DNA of 64,000 bases, taken from contig NZ_LZRP01000003.1 in the NCBI RefSeq assembly GCF_001678665.1, positions 186,001-250,000 on the forward strand, given 5' to 3'. A model generated the notes under the pieces. It saw only the letters and a program-made list of their open reading frames with translations. It was not told where the DNA came from and made no database searches. The stretch is from Erythrobacter sp. QSSC1-22B. Its GTDB lineage: Bacteria; Pseudomonadota; Alphaproteobacteria; Sphingomonadales; Sphingomonadaceae. The translations under genes and the position numbers were made by a program. Below, in pieces: positions 29,261 to 38,331 of the stretch (its first letter is position 1; every line of letters starts with the position of its first letter).

Positions 29261-29362
29261 TCGCAGCGAGCGAGGTCCGGATGCAATTCGTTGACAGGCA
29301 AAGATGCCCTTGCGAGCGGTTTTCACGAGCATGGACTATCCAATCTCGTATAACTCCTGCTT

Positions 29363-30646
29363 TCAGCGTGCGATTTCGAGCACGGGGGCAAACCCGCCAC
29401 CCGGCGTGCGCATATTGGTTGTCTGTCCCCGATACAGCCTTGCTGCTGTCAAAAGAACCGTTCCATCGTAGGTGTAGAGCCTGACGTCCACCTTCATTTC
29501 CAGCACCTCTCCATCGCGCTCTACACGGCGGATGCTCGGAGGCGCATAGGTTTGCGCGATGTAACCCCCTGCAGTGACGTGCGTCCAAACTTTCCGCGTG
29601 AGCTTGGCGCCGCTGTAGGTAGCCTTGCTGCCGTAGCCCCCGGCGGGCTTGAAAAAGAGATTGCGGCGATCCGCCCAGAGCGTTTCTGCATTCTCGGCTG
29701 TGACGATTGTTGTTTGTGGAACAGCAGCATCAAGGACGTTTACCGCGTCTAAGGGAAGTTCCCATTGGGTAAGAAGCAGGCTGTCAGACAAAAGCGACAA
29801 ATTACGTTTGTCGGCATATAGCGCGTGCACATGCGGGTTTGGTGTGACTACGACCAGCCCCTTCAGATAGGCGCTTCGCAGGCTTGCATGATCGGGGTGC
29901 TTAAACGCGAAGTCGACGAGCCGGTTATAAACCAAATCGATATGAAGCCCATCGAACGACAGTCCGGAAGCTGACCTTGTCAGTGCCCTAGGGTCCAAAA
30001 TCAGTGCTTGAATGCCCTGGCGCTCGAGCGCCGTTTTAGCGAGCAGAAATTCGGGATGAAGAAATTGCGCATCAGGCTCGTCGTCGACAATCGCAACAAC
30101 TGACGGTTTTCCGCTGCGCCCCTGACGTTTCCACTCACTTGCGAACATGGAGCCGATGCGCTCCTCAAAAGCCAGCACGGTTTCATCTGGACGAACAGCC
30201 TTGGCCGTCTCGAAACAGCAAGCGCGCTGCGCGCGGGCGAGCGCGGCGTTTAGGAACGCGCCACCTGCGTTGGTATTGACCTCGATCAGAACAGGCCCGG
30301 CTTCGGTCAGGTGGAAGTCGTAGCCCATCAATGCGCCGACCGGTCCAAAATCATCGGCAGCTATTTGAGGCGCCCACTCGAGCACTGCCGCCCGGAACGG
30401 CGGCAGCGCGGTAGCCATTTCAACTGCCGCAACGACCGCTTTCATCGCGTTCATGCTGTCGGGTGCCAGAAAGACTGGTGAGTTTGCGAATAGGTAAGGA
30501 TGAGAGCCTGCGAGGCGGATGCCGAAACCTTCTGAACCGGTTTCGGTCTCGAGCTTTCGTGCCAGCAATTCCCGATCGAGCGTGAAGCAAAAACACTCTG
30601 CGTTTGCTCGCAGCGCTGCATCGCCCGTCTCTAATCTGTTTCTCAT
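29363..30646 (-). CDS. ATP-grasp-like enzyme of unassigned function
   Basis: 427 residues, soluble. The N-terminal half ends in PVLIEVNTNAGGAFLNAAL, the ExNxNxGG metal/ATP element of ATP-grasp ligases. Then comes a Rossmann-type segment (VVAIVDDEPDAQF...LAKTALERQGIQALILD), and the C-terminal part has a glycine-rich loop KPAGGYGSKATYSG, typical of ATP-grasp nucleotide loops. The order ExN first, glycine loop later, suggests a permuted or two-lobed arrangement. It may ligate a carboxylate to an amine or thiol. ATG 30646 is chosen because AAGGA lies 7 bases before; a TTG precedes it. Monocistronic, between the copper and RND operons. No closer family assignment made. Confidence 0.65.
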   Translation of the reverse strand: MRNRLETGDAALRANAECFCFTLDRELLARKLETETGSEGFGIRLAGSHPYLFANSPVFLAPDSMNAMKAVVAAVEMATALPPFRAAVLEWAPQIAADDFGPVGALMGYDFHLTEAGPVLIEVNTNAGGAFLNAALARAQRACCFETAKAVRPDETVLAFEERIGSMFASEWKRQGRSGKPSVVAIVDDEPDAQFLHPEFLLAKTALERQGIQALILDPRALTRSASGLSFDGLHIDLVYNRLVDFAFKHPDHASLRSAYLKGLVVVTPNPHVHALYADKRNLSLLSDSLLLTQWELPLDAVNVLDAAVPQTTIVTAENAETLWADRRNLFFKPAGGYGSKATYSGAKLTRKVWTHVTAGGYIAQTYAPPSIRRVERDGEVLEMKVDVRLYTYDGTVLLTAARLYRGQTTNMRTPGGGFAPVLEIAR

Positions 30647-31013
30647 GTCCAATTCCTTTGCGGAGATCGCTGCTGAGCAGGCTGATCAGCCCTGCTTCCA
30701 CTTTCCCGTTCTAGCCTCCTAATAGCGGACCGGAAGCTTCCCACCCCATTTAGCGCCGTTCCTGGTAGCTCGTCATGACCCCGAAACCGATCAGGCTGCT
30801 ATCGCAGGATTTTCACGAAAACCTGCCTGTCGCGAAACGACCCAACAGCGGCCATGGCGAGGCACCCTCTTGCTTACCGAAACCTGCCGATTACTCAGCC
30901 CGAGCTTTTCAGCCGATTGTGGGCCGTATGCGGACAGTCCACATATGACGAGCAAAGCGTGACACCGGAACTTTGATGAACGAATTGCCGTCGGGCCCAT
31001 CGAAGCCTCAGCT
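30647..31013. other. Intergenic region containing repeat copy 2
   Basis: 367 bp between the ATP-grasp gene and the RND operon's last gene. It holds the second copy of the dispersed repeat (30737-30846) and otherwise no supported gene. It should contain the promoter of the leftward ATP-grasp gene near 30660-30730. Confidence 0.4.
30737..30846 (+). repeat. Dispersed intergenic repeat, copy 2
   Basis: 110 bp, same orientation as 17592-17700 and aligning over its whole length. Conserved blocks: TTCCCACCC, CAGGCTGCTATCG, CTGCCTGTCGCGAAACGACCC. Located in non-coding DNA, as is copy 1. Confidence 0.7.
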
Positions 31014-31364
31014 TCAAAGCTTTACGCCGAATTGACCGAGCGTCCAGACCATCCCGATGTAGAGAGCGAGGGTCATGCCACAGCCGATGGCAAGCGCGGG
31101 CCAGAACGCGACGCCTCGATTCAATAGCAACGGGATCGCGAGAAACATTGGTAGGCTCGGGATCACGAACCAGAACGTGGCGGCCGAATGCTCAGCCAGG
31201 CGCGTCGTGTCCTGGGTGTCGCGCCATAGCCAGATCATGCCCAGAACCGAAATAAGGGGAAGCGACGCGATGAGGGCACCCAGACCGGGTGCACAGCGAG
31301 CGACCTCGCTGACTATGGCAATGATCAGGCCCGAGAGCGCGGCTTTCAGCAGCAGATAACCCAT
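31014..31364 (-). CDS. DUF3147-type small membrane protein
   Basis: 116 residues with four hydrophobic segments. It matches the DUF3147 layout (ALSGLIIAIVSEVAR, ASLPLISVLGMIWLW, then two C-terminal helices). Last gene of the minus-strand RND operon, 15 bp after the pump gene; the start ATG 31364 has AGGAGGAT a few bases upstream. DUF3147/GlpM-like proteins accompany metal efflux operons in several bacteria but lack a defined role. Confidence 0.78.
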   Translation of the reverse strand: MGYLLLKAALSGLIIAIVSEVARCAPGLGALIASLPLISVLGMIWLWRDTQDTTRLAEHSAATFWFVIPSLPMFLAIPLLLNRGVAFWPALAIGCGMTLALYIGMVWTLGQFGVKL

Positions 31365-31379
31365 GAGACCATCCTCCTG

Positions 31380-34300
31380 TCAGGCCGGTTCGTCGGACAA
31401 CCGTTCGTCCGGTCCGCGGCGATTGCGCATGGCTGCTATGCGCAAATTGTTCACGCCCCAGCCGTCGCGGGTCACCTTCAGGTAGATCGCCGGCAGCACC
31501 AGCATGTTGAGCACTGTCGAGCTCGTAAGGCCGCACAGGATCACGATCGCCATCGGCGCTTGAATCTCACTGCCAGGCTCACCCATTGCAATAGCGAGCG
31601 GCACAAGGGCGAGACCGGCCGAAATCGCGGTCATCAGGATCGGCACAAGCCGTTCCTCGGCGCCGCGTTGCACCGCCTCCGCAAGATCGGTTACACCCTC
31701 GTGAACCTGAAGATGCTTGATATGCGTCACCATCATTACCCCGTTGCGGGTGGCAATACCGAACAGGGTGATAAAGCCGACGATCGTGGCGACGGAGAGA
31801 ATTCCTCCGGTCAGCCAGAGACCGACGACCCCGCCCACCAGCGCAAGCGGCAGGTTGACCATCACCAAGGCGGCGTCGTTCGATGAACGGAAAGCCTGGC
31901 GCAGCAGCAGGAACATACCCACCAGCACGATCAATCCCAACGCCAGAAGGGTTCGGGTGGCGCTGGCGGCGCTCTCGAACTGCCCGCCGAGTTCTATCCG
32001 GGCGCCTTGCGGCAGATCGATGGTATCGAGCGCGGATTCGATATCGGTCACCACTGCGCCCAGATCGCGGCCCTGAACATTGGCCATCACCAGCTGGACC
32101 CGCTCGACACTTTCACGAGTGATTGCGTTGGGTCCCTGATCGCGCACGACATCGGCCACCGCTGCAAGCGGCAGCAGCTGCCCCCCCGGTGCCGCGAGCA
32201 GCATGTTCTCGATCTGCCCGGCATCGTTGTATTGCGACGGGTCGTATCGCACCACGACATCGGTGATCACCGGCTGTTCGACCAACTGGCCGACCTCGGC
32301 ACCGGCGATAGCCGCCTGGATCGCACCGGTGACATCCTCGACAGCCAGCCCGTAGTTGGCGAGATCCGCGCGCCGCACCCGCACCCGCAGGTAGGGCACC
32401 ATGCTCTGGGTGTCCTTCTGGACATCCACCGCACCCGGAATTGCCGTCACCGCGCTTTCGACTTGGGTCGAAAGGCGCTGGAGCGTGTCAGAGTCGGGCG
32501 CGAAAACCTTGATCGCGATATTCGCCCGAGCGCCAGACAGGATGTGGTCGATCCGGTGCCCGATCGGCTGGCCAAAGATCGCCTGGACGCCGGGGACTGT
32601 GCCCACCGCTTCGCGCAAGGCAGTCAGCAGTTCGTCTCGGTCGCGGGCATCCTCACTGAGCGTAGCCTCGATCTCCGAGGCGAAAACCTCTTGGGCGTGC
32701 GGGTCGCCGGGTGCGCGACCGGTCCGACGTGCGGTGGTCTCGACCTCGGGCTGAGACAGCAGCGCCGCCTCGACCTCGCTGGCAGCACGATCGCTGTCCT
32801 CTAGGCTGGTGCCCGGCAAGGTCGTGACATTGACGGTCAGCGACCCTTCGTTAAACTCTGGAAGGAACGCGCGGCCTGCCAGCGCGAGACCGATGCCGGC
32901 GACAACGACCAGCAGCACCGAGCCGATCGCCAGCGACTTCCAGCGAATGAGCCACCGGTCGAGAACGCCGCCATACCAGCCCTTCATCCGGATGACCCAT
33001 TTGGGTTCATTGCCGACGGCTTCGGGTTTGCGGCTCAACAGATCATAGCTGAGTGCGGGGGTCAGCGTCAGGGCAACCGCCAGACTGGCGAGCAGCGACA
33101 CGCCATAGGCTAGGGCAAGCGGTTGCAGCAGACGCCCTTCGATACCCGTCAGGCCGAAGATGGGCAGGAAGACAAGCAGAATGATCAGCGTTGCGAAGAT
33201 AATCGCGCCCTGCACCTCGCTTGTAGCCGAGGCGACCACGGCGATGTCCGACTGCTGCTCCTCAACCGGCTTCTCCCGCTCGAGCCGCAATCGGCGCACC
33301 ACGTTCTCGACCACAATGATCGCATCGTCGACCAGCATGCCCAGGGCGATTGCCAGCCCGCCCAGCGTCATCGTGTTGATCGACCCGCCGCCCGAGTTGA
33401 TGACGATGATCGCGCTGACCACCGATACCGGGATTGCGGCCAATGCCACCGCAGTTGCGCGCCAGCTGATCAGGAAGATGAATACGATGACGGCGACGAG
33501 CACCAGGCCCTCGATCAGGGCCGTGGTTACATTGTTGACCGAACGCTCGATAAAATCCGCCTGGCGGAAAACCTGCGTCTCCAGCTCCATACGATCGGGC
33601 AGGGTGCGCTGGAGATCGACAAAGACGTCGTCCAGCCGATCCGTGAGATCGAGAGTGTTGGCTCCAGGTTGCTTCTGGATCGCCAGGATCACCGCCGGCT
33701 TACCGTTGAAGGCCCCGGTGCCGCGCTTGAGCCCTTCGCCTATACGGATTTCGCCGATTTCGCGGGCGAGCACCGGCAGTCCGCCGGCTTGACCGACTAC
33801 CACAGAGCCAAACTCGTCCGCCTCGCTGGCGCGACCCACGCTCTCGATCAGGAACTCCTGGCCATTTTCCACCACCACGCCGGCGCTCTGGTTGGCGCTC
33901 GCGCGGCTCATGGCCTCGATGACCTGGTTCATACCGATGCCACGCGCCGACAGGCGGGCCGGATCGACTAGCAACTGCACCTGACGTTCGTCGCCACCGA
34001 TGGTCATGACCTCGGCAATGCCGGGGACCGACATCAACCGTCGTCGCACCACCCAATCCGCGATCGACTTCAGCTCCATCGGCTCCGCCGTATCGGAGCG
34101 CAGAGCGACGAACATGATCTCGCCCATGACCGAGCTTGCCGGGGTCATATGCGGCGGAGGGACGTCGTCGGGAAGTTCGTCGCTCGCGACCTGGAGCCGC
34201 TCGTTGGTGACCAGCCGCGCCTGGTCGGGATCGGTCGCCCAGTCGTATTCCATCGTCACAACCGAAAGCCCGGTGGTGCTGTTGGAGCGGATTCGTCTGA

Positions 34301-34535
34301 GGCCCGGCGCGCCGTTGAGCGCGGTTTCGAGCGGAATGGTGATGCGCTGCTCGACCTCGGTCGGCGTGTAACCGCTTGCATCGACCACCACCGTCACGGT
34401 CGGGGCTGTAAGGTCGGGAAGCACGTCGACCGGCGTGCGCGCCGCGATCCAGGCCCCGAATGCGGTCAGCAGGATCGCGATTGCATAGATCACTACCCGG
34501 TTGTCGAGGCTCCAGCGAATGAGGCGTTCTAACAT
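31380..34535 (-). CDS. RND efflux pump inner-membrane subunit (CzcA/CusA-like)
   Basis: 1051 residues in the RND two-lobe architecture: TM1, a large periplasmic loop, six TM helices, and a second repeat. The TM4 proton-relay segment reads ALGMLVDDAIIVVENVVRRL with tandem Asp and the downstream Glu. This is close to, but not the textbook form of, either CzcA (Zn/Co/Cd) or CusA (Cu/Ag), so metal choice is open. ATG 34535 gives MLERLIRWSLDNRVVI, the standard start; an upstream extension would overlap the adaptor. Works with the adaptor and TolC-type genes upstream in the operon as a trans-envelope exporter. Confidence 0.92.
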   Translation of the reverse strand: MLERLIRWSLDNRVVIYAIAILLTAFGAWIAARTPVDVLPDLTAPTVTVVVDASGYTPTEVEQRITIPLETALNGAPGLRRIRSNSTTGLSVVTMEYDWATDPDQARLVTNERLQVASDELPDDVPPPHMTPASSVMGEIMFVALRSDTAEPMELKSIADWVVRRRLMSVPGIAEVMTIGGDERQVQLLVDPARLSARGIGMNQVIEAMSRASANQSAGVVVENGQEFLIESVGRASEADEFGSVVVGQAGGLPVLAREIGEIRIGEGLKRGTGAFNGKPAVILAIQKQPGANTLDLTDRLDDVFVDLQRTLPDRMELETQVFRQADFIERSVNNVTTALIEGLVLVAVIVFIFLISWRATAVALAAIPVSVVSAIIVINSGGGSINTMTLGGLAIALGMLVDDAIIVVENVVRRLRLEREKPVEEQQSDIAVVASATSEVQGAIIFATLIILLVFLPIFGLTGIEGRLLQPLALAYGVSLLASLAVALTLTPALSYDLLSRKPEAVGNEPKWVIRMKGWYGGVLDRWLIRWKSLAIGSVLLVVVAGIGLALAGRAFLPEFNEGSLTVNVTTLPGTSLEDSDRAASEVEAALLSQPEVETTARRTGRAPGDPHAQEVFASEIEATLSEDARDRDELLTALREAVGTVPGVQAIFGQPIGHRIDHILSGARANIAIKVFAPDSDTLQRLSTQVESAVTAIPGAVDVQKDTQSMVPYLRVRVRRADLANYGLAVEDVTGAIQAAIAGAEVGQLVEQPVITDVVVRYDPSQYNDAGQIENMLLAAPGGQLLPLAAVADVVRDQGPNAITRESVERVQLVMANVQGRDLGAVVTDIESALDTIDLPQGARIELGGQFESAASATRTLLALGLIVLVGMFLLLRQAFRSSNDAALVMVNLPLALVGGVVGLWLTGGILSVATIVGFITLFGIATRNGVMMVTHIKHLQVHEGVTDLAEAVQRGAEERLVPILMTAISAGLALVPLAIAMGEPGSEIQAPMAIVILCGLTSSTVLNMLVLPAIYLKVTRDGWGVNNLRIAAMRNRRGPDERLSDEPA

Positions 34536-34548
34536 TATCGCGGATCCA

Positions 34549-36078
34549 TCAATGTGCGTGACCGTGGCCGAAGGCACCGGGCGTTGCCGCCGCCGCCCGG
34601 ACCGCTGCGGCGCCGCGTGTCACCACGCGTTCGCCGGCCTCAAGTTGGCCCTCGATCGCCACGAGATCGCCGCTGCGCGACAGAACCGTCACCGGCCGCC
34701 GCTGGAAGGTCTCACCGGCGATCTGGACGTAGACGACGTCCTGCCCGCCTTCGTTGAGGATGGCGCTGGCGGGAATGGTAAGGCGCTCGGTTGCATTGCC
34801 GGTCCGCAGCTGACCCTGCAGTCGCTGCCCCGGGCGAACCGCGCGGCTGTTCCAGGCAAAGATCACCGGAAGGGTGCGGGTCTGCGCGTCGATCGCCGCG
34901 CCGCGCTGGACAAGCGACACATCGCCGCGACCCAGCGAGATGATCTGGTCGGGCAGGCTAAGGTCGATGCCCGAGGGATTGCCGACCTGCGACGCTAGGC
35001 TCTCAGGCACGCGCGCGACAAGCCACAGCGCTGCTGGATTGCCAAGGCGCATAAGCTGTTGGCCGCCCGTAACACCTTGGCCCTGGACGAGCGTGCTTTC
35101 GATAACCTCGCCCGAAATCGGTGCGACAACGGGCACGCCAGCTCCGCCCCCGGCGACCGAACTGCGGCGCTGGCGTGCGGAGCGCAGCTGCGCTTCGGCC
35201 AGCCTTTGCCCAGTTCGCGCCTCGTCGAGCCGGCGAGCGGGCACCGCTTCGCCCTCGACCAGCTGGTTCATGCGGGCAACTTCGCGCGCCGCTGCGTCGC
35301 GGGCGATGGAAGCTTCGCTGATCGCAAGGTCGAGCGTCGCCACATCCTCGCCGCCGCCCAGCGTAGACGAAATGCTCGCGAGCGTCTGGCCCCGGCTCAC
35401 GTTGCTGCCCGAAGGGTAGATTCGCGCGGCGCGGACGATTCCGTCTACCGGCGCCGAAACGATTGCCTCGGCCTGCGGCTGCATCTGCACATCGATCATC
35501 ACCGGCACGGTTTCGGCCAGCTCAGTCATGACCGCCTCCTGCGTCATGAAGGGAATTCGCCATTGAACCTCCTTGGAGAAGGCGATCGCATCGGCAATTT
35601 CGGTATGGGGAGGAACGGCCTTGGCGCCTTCATCGCTGGTTGCATGAACGGTCACCTCCCCAAGATCATGCGCCGACACCCCTCGCGGCGTCGACAGCAC
35701 CAGACGCAGACGCGCGTTACCGCTCTTCGACGCAGTCAGCAGGGGTCGGAATATTCCCTCGACATCGCTCGGCTCGGCTGGGGCGCGATCGACGCTGCCA
35801 TCCGGCCAGGACAGTTCGGCGGTCAGGGTGCCTTCGGTAACCGGCTCATAGCTGTCGAGCCAGGTGAGATGCGCATCGAACCGCCGTCTGACACCGGTCA
35901 CCAACGGTCGAAACTCGACGAACAGCTCCGTCGTGTCGGTATGGTCGGTGACGATGATTCCGCCTCCACCATGCCCATGCGCTTCTTCGGCAGGAGCAGG
36001 GGTGTCACCGCAAGCGGCGAGCGTCAGGGGTAACAGGGCGGCGGCCATTGCGGCCGGGAGGACACGGAATCGGGTCAT
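34549..36078 (-). CDS. RND efflux periplasmic adaptor, His-rich lipoprotein
   Basis: 509 residues. A lipoprotein signal (LLPLTLAACGDT) is followed by a histidine-glycine run (EEAHGHGGGG). The central part has the hairpin/lipoyl segments (PVDGIVRAARIYPSGSNVSRGQTLASI and GVPVVAPISGEVIESTLVQGQGV) of membrane-fusion proteins, and the C terminus ends GAFGHGHAH. His clusters at both ends suggest metal capture before hand-off to the pump. The extra N-terminal domain (residues about 60-170) resembles that found in CzcB-type adaptors. 13 bp upstream of the RND gene. Confidence 0.9.
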   Translation of the reverse strand: MTRFRVLPAAMAAALLPLTLAACGDTPAPAEEAHGHGGGGIIVTDHTDTTELFVEFRPLVTGVRRRFDAHLTWLDSYEPVTEGTLTAELSWPDGSVDRAPAEPSDVEGIFRPLLTASKSGNARLRLVLSTPRGVSAHDLGEVTVHATSDEGAKAVPPHTEIADAIAFSKEVQWRIPFMTQEAVMTELAETVPVMIDVQMQPQAEAIVSAPVDGIVRAARIYPSGSNVSRGQTLASISSTLGGGEDVATLDLAISEASIARDAAAREVARMNQLVEGEAVPARRLDEARTGQRLAEAQLRSARQRRSSVAGGGAGVPVVAPISGEVIESTLVQGQGVTGGQQLMRLGNPAALWLVARVPESLASQVGNPSGIDLSLPDQIISLGRGDVSLVQRGAAIDAQTRTLPVIFAWNSRAVRPGQRLQGQLRTGNATERLTIPASAILNEGGQDVVYVQIAGETFQRRPVTVLSRSGDLVAIEGQLEAGERVVTRGAAAVRAAAATPGAFGHGHAH

Positions 36079-36103
36079 CTAAGGTTACTCTGCCTTGTCG
36101 CGA

Positions 36104-36286
36104 TCAATGTTCGTGCGGAACGGATTCGTCGTGCGGCTCGGCATCGTCGTGAGCTTCTTCCGCAACCGGTTCGGGAGCATCATTATCGTCTTCCATCACC
36201 GCCGCTTCCGGTGCTTCGGTGGCGGTCTCGCCGCAGGCGGCGAGGGCCAGAGTGGCGGTAATGGCGGCAAGCATGATCTTCTTCAT
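36104..36286 (-). CDS. Small acidic, His-rich lipoprotein
   Basis: 60 residues. Lipobox ALAACGE at about residues 14-20, then an Asp/Glu-rich segment ending in EEAHDDAEPHDESVPHEH. It should be an inner- or outer-membrane-anchored metal-binding tail. Its ATG overlaps the TolC-type gene stop (ATGA) and it precedes the adaptor by 25 bp, so it is part of the pump operon. No named family; a periplasmic metal buffer is likely. Confidence 0.7.
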   Translation of the reverse strand: MKKIMLAAITATLALAACGETATEAPEAAVMEDDNDAPEPVAEEAHDDAEPHDESVPHEH

Positions 36287-37500
36287 TGGTAGGTCCTTCC
36301 ATTTGCTAGGTCGTAGGCCACAGCCGCGAGGGCCGCATCGAGTGCGAGCGCGACAATCGACAGATCGGCATCGCGCGCGGCTTGGTAGGCGTCGAGGAGC
36401 TCGACGACGCCGATTTCGCCGGATTGGTAGGCGGTGTCCGCAATGGTTCCGAGCCGACCTGCATCCGCGCGGGCCTGAACCGCCATCACGGCGGCCTCGC
36501 GCGCTGCCGATGCGCGGGCCGCCGCAGCGGCTCGCTCCGCCTCGGCGCGGCGTCTTGCTATCAGGAGCTCGGATTCTCTTGCGTTGCGCAAAGCCTCGGA
36601 ACGGCGCACCTCGGCGCCGCCGCCGTTCCAGATCGGCAGGCTGACGCCGAGTGAGACCACCGGCCCATACGAGACCCCCAGTCCGTCATCGACGCGCTTC
36701 ACACCGGCTCCGACACCAATCTGTGGCAGTTGGGCCTGTCTGGCCGCCTCGACAAGCTGGGTGGCGGCGGTCAGTCGGCGCTCCTGCGCGACAAGATCCG
36801 CCCGGTCAGCCTCTCCCCCGCCGCTCACCACGCTGGTGATGGCTTCGATCGAGAGCTGGGGATCGTCGATACCGGTGAGCGAGGAAAGCGCGGCGCAATC
36901 GCCGGCGACTTCGCCTCGCGCCATGGCGAGCCTTGCGTCAGCGGAGCGCTGTTCGACACGGACGCGGCGCACATCGTAAACTGCAGTGTCACCGGCCTGC
37001 GCTCTTGCTGTCGAGACCCGTCCAGCCTCCTCCAGTTCGGTGACATATCTCTGCTGGATATCGAGACTGGCTCGCGAGGCGGCACAACGGACATAAGCAG
37101 ACCGGACTTCGCCAACAAGAAGCTGGCGGCGGCGCTCGATGTCAGCGTCCACCGCCCGCGCTTCCGCGCGCGCGGCTTCGCGCAGAGTGCCCCGCCGGCC
37201 ATTGAGGTCGATCGGCTGGACGATGCCCAGTTCCCACTCGCTATCGCCGCCCATGCTCTCGCGCGAAAGCTGGACGGTGGGGTTTTCACGCGGACCGATC
37301 CTGTCGATCTCGGCCAGGGATGCTGCGATCTCGGCGTCCTCACGCGCGGCTAAGCCTTCACGGGCAAGGGCGCCCTCGACCGCGACATCTTCGGACAGCG
37401 GGGTATCCTGTGCCGTAACCGGCATGGAAACAAAAAACACGCACGCGCACAGCGCGACGCTCGACGTAAAGGGTGCGCGATGCACCCGAAATTTGGGCAT
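36283..37500 (-). CDS. TolC-family outer-membrane efflux protein (CzcC-like)
   Basis: 405 residues. A signal peptide (ending MPVTAQD) is followed by alternating long helices with Ala/Arg/Glu-rich coiled-coil composition (ARAEARAVDADIERRRQL; AARASAAREAAVMAVQARA), typical of CzcC/TolC tunnels. It provides the outer-membrane exit for the RND pump. GGAGG lies just before ATG 37500; the frame is open 11 codons further. Second gene of the operon. Confidence 0.9.
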   Translation of the reverse strand: MPKFRVHRAPFTSSVALCACVFFVSMPVTAQDTPLSEDVAVEGALAREGLAAREDAEIAASLAEIDRIGPRENPTVQLSRESMGGDSEWELGIVQPIDLNGRRGTLREAARAEARAVDADIERRRQLLVGEVRSAYVRCAASRASLDIQQRYVTELEEAGRVSTARAQAGDTAVYDVRRVRVEQRSADARLAMARGEVAGDCAALSSLTGIDDPQLSIEAITSVVSGGGEADRADLVAQERRLTAATQLVEAARQAQLPQIGVGAGVKRVDDGLGVSYGPVVSLGVSLPIWNGGGAEVRRSEALRNARESELLIARRRAEAERAAAAARASAAREAAVMAVQARADAGRLGTIADTAYQSGEIGVVELLDAYQAARDADLSIVALALDAALAAVAYDLANGRTYQ

Positions 37501-37548
37501 GAAATCCTCCACACAGCATGACAACCGGGCCACAGCCCGGCAGGAACG

Positions 37549-37923
37549 TCAGGCGGTGCGTGGAGGTCTCAAGAGGGAACCGGGCGCTTTCGTCGGAGGG
37601 TCCTCGCCTCGTCTGTCAAGCGAGTGCGAACTCGCGGGAAACGGAGCGGATATGCTGAATCCGGGACCATCGACATCCGCCATCACCGACAGCACGTCGA
37701 GCGGCAGGTGATTGTGCGCGAAACCTTCGGTCTCATCGGAAGTGGAGCTGTCGTGCGCGTGCTCGGCGATTTTGTCATCGATCACTTCGTGCGAATGGTC
37801 GCCATGATGAACATGTGACTCTGCCGTCGCGATCGTCTCTTCATGCCCGCTGATATGCGCACCCCAAGCCACTCGCGGGATGACCAGCGAGAAAACGAGA
37901 GCGATGAAAAGCAAGCGGAGCAC
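37549..37923 (-). CDS. Histidine-rich exported protein heading the RND operon
   Basis: 124 residues. Signal peptide MLRLLFIALVFSLVIPRVAWG, then clusters SHVHHGDHSHEVIDDKIAEHAHD and FAHNHLP, and a proline/arginine-rich C terminus. Likely a periplasmic metal-binding protein. It lies 48 bp upstream of the TolC-type gene on the same strand and is probably the first gene. Similar His-rich first genes occur in czcCBA-type operons without a settled name. Confidence 0.75.
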   Translation of the reverse strand: MLRLLFIALVFSLVIPRVAWGAHISGHEETIATAESHVHHGDHSHEVIDDKIAEHAHDSSTSDETEGFAHNHLPLDVLSVMADVDGPGFSISAPFPASSHSLDRRGEDPPTKAPGSLLRPPRTA

Positions 37924-38135
37924 AGCGACGTGGTTACCACATGTGCGCGGGAAGACAATCGTTGCGTGGCCGCTTTTGGGGAGCAGGCGAGCCCGTCGTT
38001 AGGTCTGGAATTGGGCGCAAAGCCGACCCACATGCGAGCGTTCGATGGTTGATATCTGCACGGTCGATGGTCGGCATGTAGAATGTGGAGTGATGGTCGG
38101 GCTTTGGCGATTCCTTTGCCCAGCTAGGAGGAAAG

Positions 38136-38261
38136 ATGAATGGCTGGTTCCGGGCCATTCTGAGGCGCAACAGCGCAAATCGGCGGCGGTCCCGCCGATT
38201 TGCTGTGCGTTACCTTCGATCGCTTGGGGCGATCTGGGCGGGATTGTCCTCCAGCCAGTAG
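38136..38261 (+). CDS. Possible 41-aa arginine-rich peptide
   Basis: A strong AGGAGGAAAG site directly precedes ATG 38136, which opens a 41-codon frame, MNGWFRAILRRNSANRRRSRR onward, ending at TAG 38259-38261. The Shine-Dalgarno match is the best in this stretch. It could instead be the 5' remnant of a gene decayed like the two relaxase genes downstream. No family recognised. Confidence 0.3.
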   Translation: MNGWFRAILRRNSANRRRSRRFAVRYLRSLGAIWAGLSSSQ

Positions 38262-38331
38262 GCTTCCGGAAGGCGAAGAATCGAACAAAGCTATCTTGCG
38301 CTACGGCTTCGGCACGTTCACCATATGTTTC

